Position numbers and translations under genes: made by a program. Below the pieces are notes generated by a model. It ran no database searches and had not been told where the DNA came from. It was given only the letters and a program-made list of their open reading frames with translations. Positions 9,235-17,430 of a stretch of DNA of 64,000 nucleotides are shown in pieces (the stretch's first letter is position 1; the number at the start of each line of letters is the position of its first letter). The stretch is taken from assembly GCA_018377235.1 (NCBI GenBank), contig JAGZZT010000001.1, positions 425,507 through 489,506 of the forward strand, read 5' to 3'. The DNA is from Clostridium sp. (GTDB taxonomy: Bacteria > Bacillota > Clostridia > Lachnospirales > Lachnospiraceae).

Positions 9235-10149
9235 CTACAGTCCGCCCTCTGATTTCTGACGCACTTTATAGTAGAGGCTGAACGCCACATAGAAAATGAT
9301 AATGGACGCATAGGGAATAATCGTGATCAGGTATGGATCCACGTTGTTATTCTGCAGATAAATAGATATACCGCTTCCAACTCCATAGAGAATAGAACTG
9401 ACTGTTCCCATCAGAGCGTTACCCGCAGCCATAGCGTTGGTTGCCAAGGCAATATATCCCCGGCCGGCTACCATATTCGATGTAAAGCGATTTACATAGC
9501 CCATGGAAAGGTACATACCTCCCAGAGACGCTAAAATTCCGCTGATAAACATAGCCTGGTAGCGCACCTTTTCCACATTAATTCCCACAGAACGAGCCGC
9601 CTCTGCCGACTCTCCCACTGCCCGGATACGAATTCCGAAGGCCGTTTTCTTCAGCATAACAAACATAACTACTGCGACAATAAACGCCAGGTAGGTCAGG
9701 CAGTTATGCCCCGACAGAATATCTCCCACCACTGGGATATCCTGAATCACAGGAATATTAACTGCCGGAAAGGCCTGGGAAGGAAGGGAATTGCTGGCGT
9801 TCTTATCCCCAGTCAGAGAGTACAGGCAGAACACAGAACCACCTGTAGCGGCCAGATTCAAAGCAACTCCAGTGATTACCTGATTCGCTTTTAAATGCTG
9901 AATAAAATAAGCCAGCAGCATTGTGTAAACCGTACCGGCCAGCAGACCGGCTGCAGCTCCCACAAACAGACTTCCTGTAAAGCCGCTTCCCAAAACGCCG
10001 CAGAGAGCCGCTATAGTCATAGTTCCCTCTAATCCCAGATTCAGAAGCCCTGAACGGCTGGCAATCAGAGCAGCCATTGTGGCCAGCAGAACTGGCGTCG
10101 TGCAGCGAAGAACCGTAAACCAGAAATCAAGGTTCACTAAAAATTCCAT
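9235..10149 (-). CDS. Nucleoside ABC transporter permease (NupC/YufQ-like)
   Basis: A 304-residue membrane protein of the branched-chain amino acid/ribose permease superfamily. Recognisable segments are ALIASRSGLLNLGLEGTM near the N-terminus and IRIRAVGESAEAARSVGI in the cytoplasmic coupling loop, which contacts the ATPase. Together with the adjacent permease it forms the heterodimeric channel of the BMP-type nucleoside importer. The start has AAGGAGGAG upstream and lies 12 bp from the preceding permease stop. Confidence 0.9.
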   Translation of the reverse strand: MEFLVNLDFWFTVLRCTTPVLLATMAALIASRSGLLNLGLEGTMTIAALCGVLGSGFTGSLFVGAAAGLLAGTVYTMLLAYFIQHLKANQVITGVALNLAATGGSVFCLYSLTGDKNASNSLPSQAFPAVNIPVIQDIPVVGDILSGHNCLTYLAFIVAVVMFVMLKKTAFGIRIRAVGESAEAARSVGINVEKVRYQAMFISGILASLGGMYLSMGYVNRFTSNMVAGRGYIALATNAMAAGNALMGTVSSILYGVGSGISIYLQNNNVDPYLITIIPYASIIIFYVAFSLYYKVRQKSEGGL

Positions 10150-10161
10150 TTTCTCTCCTCC

Positions 10162-11241
10162 TTAGTTTACACCAGCAGTTTCCATCGCCTGATTCTGCAG
10201 CGCTTCTTTTTCTTCCTTGCGCTTCTTCATCTGATACATAAAGCGCTCTGACGCAATCAGAAGAATGATAATTCCCTGAATAATGGATACAATCTCTGAA
10301 TCCACATCGCCTCCTCTGGACATAACCAGCGCTCCGATTCTGATGTAGGAAATAAAAAATGCCGATACAGGAATCATAAGCGGCTTCGTTCCGGCCAGCA
10401 GATTGATCAGAATACCATCCCATACATAAGTCTGAGCTGTAATCCACTGGAAATGAGTGTACATTCCAATCATCTCCACACCTCCGCCCAGTCCGGCCAG
10501 CATTCCTCCAATCAGCTGGGAGCCAATCACAATTCCTCCAATTTTCAGCCCTGCATACTTTGCAAAGCTTGAGTTGGAACCTGTAATTTTAAGCTCGCGG
10601 CCGAATTTAGACTTATCCATGAGAATCCACATGAAAATAACTGCCGCGATCATGATAAAAATTCCATAATGGGCGTTTGTTCCTTTTATCATTTTTCCCA
10701 GATTCGCCGTCTTCTGGAACTTTACAGAGAAAGAACCGTTAGCCTCATCCAGGAAAAAGGCGCGAATCAGCCAATACCCAAAATTGAAAAAAATATAATT
10801 CATCATTAAGGAAATTACCAGCTCATTCGCTCCTGTCTTTCTTTTAATAATGACAGGAATCACGCCAATCAGTCCTCCTACAGCCATAGACGTCAGGAGA
10901 ATTACCAGCTGGTGAACTCCTGCAGGCATAGGACATGCAATCGCCAGAATAGCCGCTACTACTCCTGAAAAGTAAAAGGAGCTGTCTGCCGCCATAGAAA
11001 ACAGTCCGCTCTTATGCATGACATTGATGGCGAGTCCACAGAAAACCAATGGAACCATCATCTCCACTGCATTGAAAAAATTCCGCTTCGTTGAAAAAGG
11101 CCCCAGGAGAAAACGGTTCAGGGCTGTCAGCGGATCGTCTGCCACTGCAAAAATAATCACTGCCGCAATCATAAGGGCGATCAGAATAGAGGTGGCTACT
11201 CGAACGACGCTGTACCAGTCAATCTTTTTCTTTATGTTCAT
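10162..11241 (-). CDS. Nucleoside ABC transporter permease (NupB/YufP-like)
   Basis: A 359-residue polytopic permease, larger than its partner as is usual for this pair. It carries the coupling-loop segment LKITGSNSSFAKYAGLKIGG and an N-terminal domain containing FCGLAINVMHKSGLFSMAAD, both typical of YufP/NupB-type proteins. It is four bases downstream of the ATPase gene with AGGAGGCGTAGGAG ahead of its ATG, so the two are co-translated. Confidence 0.9.
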   Translation of the reverse strand: MNIKKKIDWYSVVRVATSILIALMIAAVIIFAVADDPLTALNRFLLGPFSTKRNFFNAVEMMVPLVFCGLAINVMHKSGLFSMAADSSFYFSGVVAAILAIACPMPAGVHQLVILLTSMAVGGLIGVIPVIIKRKTGANELVISLMMNYIFFNFGYWLIRAFFLDEANGSFSVKFQKTANLGKMIKGTNAHYGIFIMIAAVIFMWILMDKSKFGRELKITGSNSSFAKYAGLKIGGIVIGSQLIGGMLAGLGGGVEMIGMYTHFQWITAQTYVWDGILINLLAGTKPLMIPVSAFFISYIRIGALVMSRGGDVDSEIVSIIQGIIILLIASERFMYQMKKRKEEKEALQNQAMETAGVN

Positions 11242-11244
11242 CTC

Positions 11245-12786
11245 CTACGCCTCCTGTAATTTTTCTGCGGGATCTTCCTTCAGGCCCAGCATATATAAGC
11301 CCAGCTCCTCTTCCGTAGTGCCGGGAACATCATCAATAACTCCCGCCACCTTTCCCTGATGGAACACAATAATTCTGTCACTGAGAGCTCTCAGCTCCGT
11401 CAAATCTGCGCTCACTAAAATCAGAGATTTTTTCTCATCCCGCATTTCCAGAATCTTCTTATGAATGAACTCCATAGCGCCTACATCCACGCCTCTGGTA
11501 GGCTGATTCAGCACAATGATCTCTGCTCCGGCGGTAAACTCTCTGGCCACAATCACCTTCTGGACATTTCCTCCTGAAAGGCTCTTAATGCTGATATCCA
11601 GATTCATTGTCTTAACTGTAAAGTCCTCCACGCACTTTTCACAATAAGACTCAATCTCTTTCGGCTTCAAAATACTGCCTTTTCCTGACAGACGCTTCAG
11701 GCTTGTAGCAATCAAATTGTCCCGCACACTCATCTCAGGCGCGCAGCCGTCTAAATTTCGATCCTCCGGCACATGAGCAATTCCCATCTTTCTGTTGTCT
11801 GTGATGGAAAGTTTTGTCAAATCCTGCCCCTTATAAAGAACAGATCCGCTTTCTGCCTTCCGGTTGCCTGTCAAAATCTCCATAGCCTCCTTCTGGCCGT
11901 TTCCCTCAATTCCGGCAATGCCCAGAACCTCCCCGGCTTTCAAGGAAAAGCTGAGATCATCCAGCTTCTTCGTACCAAACTTATCTGTATAATTCAGCTT
12001 CTCTACTTTGAGAATTTTTTCGCCAAATTCCTGAGGCGTCTTGTCATATTCTAATTTGACATCGCGGCCCACCATAAGCCGTGAAATCTCTTCCAGAGTA
12101 ATATCTTCCAGATTATAGGTTCCAATGGAACGCCCATCTTTTAAGACTGTCAGTCTGTCGCAGAGATACTTTACTTCATTCAGCTTGTGGGAAATGAAAA
12201 TAATGGTATATCCCTCTTTTTTCAGGTTTAAAAGCTGCTCAAACAGCTCCTCCGTCTCCTGAGGAGCCAAGACAGCTGTAGGCTCATCCAGAATAATAAT
12301 CTTCGCTCCCCTGTACATTGTCTTCAGAATTTCCAGCTTCTGCTTCATTCCAATAGATATATCCCGCACTCTCTTCTGCGCGTCCACATGGAGATTATAC
12401 TTCTGAGAAATCGCTTCCGTCTCCTCCACTGCCTTCTTCTGATCAAGAAACAGGCCTTTCTTTTTCTCAATCCCCAGCACCAGATTTTCTGCCACTGTCA
12501 GAGATGGAACTAACATCATGTGCTGATGAACCATTCCAATTCCATGTTCAATCGCATCCTTGCTGGAGTGAAAGTGTACTTCTTTTCCGTGGAGGAACAC
12601 TTTTCCACTGGTAATCTCTTCGATTCCAAACAGCATTTTCATCAGCGTTGACTTTCCAGCTCCATTTTCACCTACAAGCGCGTGAATTTCACCTTTGTTG
12701 ACGCTGAAATTAATATTATAATTGGCCAGAACACCGCCCGGGTAAATTTTTGTCAGATCCTCCACCCGTAAAATTTCTTCCGCCAT
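11245..12786 (-). CDS. Nucleoside ABC transporter ATP-binding protein (NupA/YufO-like)
   Basis: A 513-residue tandem ATPase energising purine nucleoside import. The first domain has a canonical Walker A (GENGAGKSTLMK) and Walker B (IIILDEPTAVL). The second has a degenerate Walker A (GIEGNGQKEAM) with a canonical signature LSGGNVQKVIVARE. This asymmetry is normal for the ribose/nucleoside importer ATPases. It lies between deoD and two permease genes with short gaps, so importer and phosphorylase are one operon. Confidence 0.93.
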   Translation of the reverse strand: MAEEILRVEDLTKIYPGGVLANYNINFSVNKGEIHALVGENGAGKSTLMKMLFGIEEITSGKVFLHGKEVHFHSSKDAIEHGIGMVHQHMMLVPSLTVAENLVLGIEKKKGLFLDQKKAVEETEAISQKYNLHVDAQKRVRDISIGMKQKLEILKTMYRGAKIIILDEPTAVLAPQETEELFEQLLNLKKEGYTIIFISHKLNEVKYLCDRLTVLKDGRSIGTYNLEDITLEEISRLMVGRDVKLEYDKTPQEFGEKILKVEKLNYTDKFGTKKLDDLSFSLKAGEVLGIAGIEGNGQKEAMEILTGNRKAESGSVLYKGQDLTKLSITDNRKMGIAHVPEDRNLDGCAPEMSVRDNLIATSLKRLSGKGSILKPKEIESYCEKCVEDFTVKTMNLDISIKSLSGGNVQKVIVAREFTAGAEIIVLNQPTRGVDVGAMEFIHKKILEMRDEKKSLILVSADLTELRALSDRIIVFHQGKVAGVIDDVPGTTEEELGLYMLGLKEDPAEKLQEA

Positions 12787-12814
12787 GTTTTCTCCCTCTT
12801 ACCTGTTTCTCGGT

Positions 12815-13534
12815 TTACGCTAACTCCAGGGCAACTTCCATCATATTAGTGAAAGTCGTCTGACGCTCCTCTGCAGTCGTCGCCTCTCCTGTTACAGCAG
12901 AGTCGGAAATCGTTAAAATACAAAGAGCGTTTACACCAGCTGCCGCTGCGTTGCTGTAAAGAGCCGCCGCTTCCATCTCAACTGCCAGAACACCCATCTT
13001 GTCCCAGCCGAGACCAACTGGCGGAAGTTCTGGATTATAAAACATATCAGAGCTTAAAATATTTCCCACATGGAAATTCATCCCCTTATTTCTAGCAGCC
13101 TGGACAGCCTTCTCCAGAAGTTCAAAGCTGCAGATGCAGGAGTAATCTCCCGGCAGTCTGAACTGCTTCACATAGTTGGATGTGGTGCAGGCTCCCATTC
13201 CAATTACCAGATCGCGAATCTTCACATTCTCCTGTAAAGCGCCTGCTGTTCCTACGCGGATCAGGTTCTTGCAGCCGTAAAAATGAATCAGCTCATAGGA
13301 GTAGATTCCGATAGACGGACATCCCATGCCTGTACCCATGACAGATACTCTTTTCCCTTTATAATATCCTGTATATCCGAACATATTTCTGACTCCGTTA
13401 AACTGCTTTACATCTGTCAGAAAATTGTCTGCAATATATTTTGCTCGGAGCGGATCTCCCGGGAGCAGAATTGTCTCCGCGATCTCTCCTGCCTGTGCTC
13501 CAATGTGAGGGGTTGGCACTCTGTTCTCTTCCAT
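12815..13534 (-). CDS. deoD: Purine nucleoside phosphorylase
   Basis: Phosphorolysis of purine (deoxy)nucleosides to base plus (deoxy)ribose 1-phosphate. The 239-residue length and the motifs ILLPGDPLRAKYIA, MGTGMGCPSIGIYSYEL, EMEAAALYSNAAAAG and SDSAVTGE identify the hexameric DeoD type. The ATG is preceded by AGGAGGAAAATCAA. It heads the unit with the nucleoside importer, so imported nucleosides would be split at once. A hairpin lies between it and the upstream M20 gene. No purine riboswitch signature was found in the 79-bp upstream gap. Confidence 0.95.
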   Translation of the reverse strand: MEENRVPTPHIGAQAGEIAETILLPGDPLRAKYIADNFLTDVKQFNGVRNMFGYTGYYKGKRVSVMGTGMGCPSIGIYSYELIHFYGCKNLIRVGTAGALQENVKIRDLVIGMGACTTSNYVKQFRLPGDYSCICSFELLEKAVQAARNKGMNFHVGNILSSDMFYNPELPPVGLGWDKMGVLAVEMEAAALYSNAAAAGVNALCILTISDSAVTGEATTAEERQTTFTNMMEVALELA

Positions 13535-13570
13535 TTGATTTTCCTCCTGAAATATAATTAATTTATTCTA

Positions 13571-13612
13571 AAACTGCTGCTTCACAAAGCTGTATCCCTG
13601 CTCTCTTGCAGT
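13571..13612 (-). terminator. Weak terminator-like hairpin after the M20 gene
   Basis: AAAACTGC and GCAGTTTT arms flank an inner GCTTTGTGAAGC hairpin directly after the M20 stop codon. Only a short T run follows on the minus strand, so termination is probably partial. Confidence 0.4.
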
Positions 13613-13613
13613 T

Positions 13614-14906
13614 TTATTCCATATTTTTCCCCTTAGAGGGATGGCGCAGCCATTCCTTCATATAAAAATCCTTCTTTTTTAAGAAATCGGGATTTTTTAC
13701 CTGACGCTCCGGATTCGTAAGAATTTCCTCCACCGCAGCTACTACAATTTTTAGTGTGTTAAAATATGCGTTTTCCTCATTTGAAATTGAAAACTCCGCG
13801 CTGTGGATTCTGCCGGAAATACCGGAAAATCCAAACTGAACCGACGGAATCAGATACCCCAGATCGCCAATATCTCCTGAAGCGCCTGAAACCACCTGTT
13901 TTACAATCTGATCCTCTCTGCACAGAGAAAGCATTTGTCTGTGAATCACGTCGGAAATCTCCTCTGACTGGCGAAGAGGCATGTATCCTGCAGTGCGCTC
14001 CACCTGGGCAGTCATACCGAGGGCCTCAGCACAGTGAATAACGCAGTCATCAAATTTCTTCTCCGCTTCCAGAAGCGTCTCCAGTGTGTTCGCCCGGATG
14101 TAAGTTTCCAGCACAGCCTCCTCTGGAATTACATTGACGCTTCCTCCGCAGAAAGTAAGCACTGGATGCAGCTGGAGACCTGCTTCAGCTGAAAATTGAT
14201 CCTTCATGTATGCAATCGCATTCATAGCTAAATTGGCGGCATGGAGAGCATTTCTTCCAAGATGGGGTGCGGCACCTGAATGAGAGGCCTTTCCGCGAAA
14301 CACTGCCTTTTTAACAGTAAAGCCTGCCAGAGAGGACTGGATATCAAACAGAAGATCTCCGCTGTCTCCGTTTACATGCATGGAGATCACACAATCCACG
14401 TCATCAAATACGCCATTTGCTATCATATCCTGTTTTCCTGAAAAATACTGAATTTTTCCTTCCTGCCGCATGGCTCTGCGGCTCTCAAAATCAATGAATT
14501 CCTCTGCCGGAGCTGCAATAAAGCTAACGCTTCCTCCTGATTTCTCCACAATTCCTCGTTCCTTCAAAAGCTTCATGGCATAGGCCATCACAGCTGTCTG
14601 AATACTGTGCCCACAGGAGTGGAATGGGCAGACCTGATCCTGGATTTTAACCTCCAGGGCATCCATGTCGGCTACCAGAGCAATGTGATAGCTGTTTCCA
14701 GATCCAAGCCGCGCTCTCAGTCCTGTCACACTTAGGCCTGTTTCTACAGGAATTCCCTCTTTGAATAAAAAAGAAGTGAGAATCCTGCCTGATTTCACTT
14801 CTTTAAATCCCAGTTCCGGGCAGACGAAAAGAGCATGTCCCAGCTCTGCCAGTTCCTGCTTCTGCTCTTCTGTCACTACAATACTGCCTGCTGTTTCTAT
14901 CTTCAT
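13614..14906 (-). CDS. M20-family amidohydrolase/peptidase
   Basis: A 430-residue zinc-dependent hydrolase of the AbgB/N-acyl amino acid amidohydrolase type. Metal-site motifs are LVADMDALE, FHSCGHSIQ (His and Cys near the metal) and AAPAEEFIDFESR. The dimerisation insert begins near KKAVFRGKASHSGAAPHLGRN. The family hydrolyses amide bonds of acylated or aminobenzoyl amino acids; the substrate is unknown. The ATG at 14906 is chosen because GGGAG lies eight bases upstream and a promoter with a palindrome precedes it; an upstream in-frame ATG at 15008 falls inside that promoter. Confidence 0.85.
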   Translation of the reverse strand: MKIETAGSIVVTEEQKQELAELGHALFVCPELGFKEVKSGRILTSFLFKEGIPVETGLSVTGLRARLGSGNSYHIALVADMDALEVKIQDQVCPFHSCGHSIQTAVMAYAMKLLKERGIVEKSGGSVSFIAAPAEEFIDFESRRAMRQEGKIQYFSGKQDMIANGVFDDVDCVISMHVNGDSGDLLFDIQSSLAGFTVKKAVFRGKASHSGAAPHLGRNALHAANLAMNAIAYMKDQFSAEAGLQLHPVLTFCGGSVNVIPEEAVLETYIRANTLETLLEAEKKFDDCVIHCAEALGMTAQVERTAGYMPLRQSEEISDVIHRQMLSLCREDQIVKQVVSGASGDIGDLGYLIPSVQFGFSGISGRIHSAEFSISNEENAYFNTLKIVVAAVEEILTNPERQVKNPDFLKKKDFYMKEWLRHPSKGKNME

Positions 14907-14940
14907 ACTTCGTCTCCCGTCTGAAACGCCTTCTTCTAAA

Positions 14941-14967
14941 CTGCCAGCTGAAAAAGCCAGCTGGCAG
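14941..14967 (-). promoter_or_regulatory. Perfect inverted repeat in the M20 leader
   Basis: CTGCCAGCTG (14941-14950) and CAGCTGGCAG (14958-14967) form a perfect 10-bp palindrome with a 7-base spacer, beginning about 20 bases downstream of the predicted transcription start of the M20 gene. It could be a repressor operator or a 5' leader hairpin. Confidence 0.5.
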
Positions 14968-14990
14968 ATAATGTCATTATATACTATATA

Positions 14991-15019
14991 AATGTAGCAT
15001 GAATGCAAAACAATGTCAA
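14991..15019 (-). promoter_or_regulatory. Predicted sigma-A promoter of the M20 gene
   Basis: Consensus TTGACA (15019-15014), 17-bp spacer and TACATT (14996-14991) with an extended TGC just upstream of the -10. It places transcription start close to 14984. Confidence 0.65.
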
Positions 15020-15085
15020 TTTAAAGTCAAAGGGTACAGGCACTTCCTCGAGTGTCTGAATCTTCGTATAGCTGAACTGATATAT

Positions 15086-17329
15086 TTAGTTCAGACGGAC
15101 ACGGCTGCCTTTTCCGTCTCTGCGGCTGAGCTTAAGCCGATTTAAATGCACCTGTTTTTCCTTATAGACAGCGATATTTTCTGTATTCTCTCCCAGAAGA
15201 TACACTGTCTCCAGCTGCTCCTCCTTAGACAGCTTAATTCCTCTGACTCCCTTTGCGTTTTTCTTCTGAATTGGTATCTCCTCTGCCGAGAACCGTAAAA
15301 ATACTCCGTTGTCCGTCTGAAGAACTGCCTCTCTGGCTCCGTCCATCAGCTGAATATCTGCCACCTGGTCGCCGTCTGACAGCTTTGTGGCAGCCACCAT
15401 TCTGTTGTTGGTCTCAAACTCTTCCCCCGGTACCTGTTTGAGCATCGCTCCCTTCGTAGCGAATAAAAGGATATGCCCCGGAAGAGCCGCTGCATTTGTT
15501 AAAAATACAATTTCTTCTTTTGTGCCGTCATATTTGCAGAGATTATCAATCGGCGTTCCCTTATCCCTGAGTTTTCCAAGAGGCACATCCGCTACCTTGA
15601 CCTGGTGAAGCACACCTGTATTGGTAAACAGACAGATCTTGTCCGTGTTCAGGCAGCAGACCACATGGGAATGTTCACTGTCTACTGTTTCCTGATTTCT
15701 GTCATAGGTAGAGCGCTCCAGCACACGGCTGTAACCAAAACGATCCATAACAAACACTACCTCTCTGACCTCTATCGCACTTTCATCATAGACAGCCTCC
15801 CGTCCATCCTCAATCCCTGTACGTCTTGGACTGGAAAATTCTTCCTTAATTGCAGTCAGATCTTTCTTAATCACCCGATCCATGGCATCTCTGCTGGATA
15901 AAATCTTTTCGTATTCTTTAATTTTTCTGAGTGTTTCCCTATGTTCTTTTTCAAGCGATAAAATTTCCAGACCTATCAGCTTGTAAAGACGCATCTCCAG
16001 AATCGCTGACGCCTGCCGTTCTGTAAAGCACAGCTTCTTGGCTTCCTCCTCAAAACCAGGAACCCGGAACTGAATTTTGGAAATATCGCCCTCCATCAGG
16101 CACGCCTTGGCATCCTTTAAATTCTTAGAGCCTCGAAGCACAGCAATAATCAGATCAATGATATCACATGCCTTTATAAGTCCTTCCTGTATCTCCTTTT
16201 TCTCCTGTTCCTTCTGGAGCAGTACCTGATATTTTCTTGTATTGTTTTCGTACTGGAAATCCAGGTAGTTTCTTAAAATTCCTCTCAGATTCAGCGTCTC
16301 AGGCCTGCCCTTCACAATAGCAAGCATGTTTACGCCATATGTATCTTCCAGTTTTGTCTTTTTATAAAGAATATTCTTGATTTTTTCAATATCTGCATCT
16401 TTTCTAAGTTCCAGAACAATACGAATTCCTTCTTTATTTGACTGATTGGAAATATCTATCACATCTGTCAGTTTTTTAGACTCTACCAGATCGGCGATAT
16501 CCATCAGGCACTTATTAATTCCCGCTCCGATCATAGTATAGGGAATCTCCGTGATCACCAGCTTATCTTTATCTGCCTTACGTTTTCCAAGCTCTACCTC
16601 CATTCTGGCCCGCAGTTTAATTTTCCCAGAACCAGTTTCATAAATAGCAGCCAGATCCTTCTTATTGGCAATGATGCCACCTGTCGGAAAATCAGGACCG
16701 TGAAGATATTCCAGAAGAGCGGCCGTATCCATTTCCTGGTTATCGATGTAAGCCTGAACCGTATCAATAACCTCTCCCAGATTATGAGGCGGAATGCTGG
16801 TACTCATTCCCACAGCAATTCCCTCTGCTCCATTGATCAGAAGGTTAGGAACACGGACTGGCAGCACCTCCGGTTCTTTTTCTGTTTCATCGTAGTTTGG
16901 CACAAAACGAACGGTCTTATCCAGATCCTTTAAATAAACCTCCTCGGCAAACTTCTCCAGTCTGGCCTCTGTATAACGCATGGCTGCTGCTCCGTCTCCC
17001 TCAATGGAACCAAAATTTCCATGTCCGTCTACCAGCGGCATTCCCTTTTTAAACATCTGGGACAGCACTACCAGAGTCTCATAAATCGAGCTGTCTCCAT
17101 GAGGATGGTATTTACCCATTGTATCTCCTACAATACGGGCCGATTTTCGGTGGGGTTTATCGTGACCCAGATGCAGCTCGCTCATATCGTAGAGCACGCG
17201 TCTCTGAACTGGTTTCAGACCATCCCTTGCATCAGGAATGGCCCTGGAAGTGATAACGCTCATAGAATAATTCATATAACTGCGCTGCATCTCCTCCGAA
17301 TACTCTGTTTTTATAATCTTCTCTGACAT
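15086..17329 (-). CDS. parC: Topoisomerase IV subunit A (type IIA topoisomerase)
   Basis: DNA-cleaving subunit that decatenates daughter chromosomes. The catalytic tyrosine is in AAMRYTEARL near residue 120, after the HPHGDSSIYETLV winged-helix region. At 747 residues, with only a weak KNAKGVRGIK where gyrase has its GyrA box, it fits ParC or the second GyrA-like protein of Clostridia better than the housekeeping gyrase. It follows parE by 101 bp. The C-terminal beta-pinwheel is present but short. An assignment to gyrase A cannot be fully excluded from sequence alone. Confidence 0.85.
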   Translation of the reverse strand: MSEKIIKTEYSEEMQRSYMNYSMSVITSRAIPDARDGLKPVQRRVLYDMSELHLGHDKPHRKSARIVGDTMGKYHPHGDSSIYETLVVLSQMFKKGMPLVDGHGNFGSIEGDGAAAMRYTEARLEKFAEEVYLKDLDKTVRFVPNYDETEKEPEVLPVRVPNLLINGAEGIAVGMSTSIPPHNLGEVIDTVQAYIDNQEMDTAALLEYLHGPDFPTGGIIANKKDLAAIYETGSGKIKLRARMEVELGKRKADKDKLVITEIPYTMIGAGINKCLMDIADLVESKKLTDVIDISNQSNKEGIRIVLELRKDADIEKIKNILYKKTKLEDTYGVNMLAIVKGRPETLNLRGILRNYLDFQYENNTRKYQVLLQKEQEKKEIQEGLIKACDIIDLIIAVLRGSKNLKDAKACLMEGDISKIQFRVPGFEEEAKKLCFTERQASAILEMRLYKLIGLEILSLEKEHRETLRKIKEYEKILSSRDAMDRVIKKDLTAIKEEFSSPRRTGIEDGREAVYDESAIEVREVVFVMDRFGYSRVLERSTYDRNQETVDSEHSHVVCCLNTDKICLFTNTGVLHQVKVADVPLGKLRDKGTPIDNLCKYDGTKEEIVFLTNAAALPGHILLFATKGAMLKQVPGEEFETNNRMVAATKLSDGDQVADIQLMDGAREAVLQTDNGVFLRFSAEEIPIQKKNAKGVRGIKLSKEEQLETVYLLGENTENIAVYKEKQVHLNRLKLSRRDGKGSRVRLN

Positions 17330-17430
17330 CCTTCTGTTATTCCTCTCACTACTTTTCCGCGAACTGTCTATTATCTAAAGCCACTGACGTTTCCAATCGT
17401 CTTACTTCAAAAGCCCGTCCTGCATTCCAA

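Noticed and set aside
13535..13613. Possible purine riboswitch before deoD
   Set aside because: The gap is short and lacks the conserved junction and loop sequences of purine aptamers.
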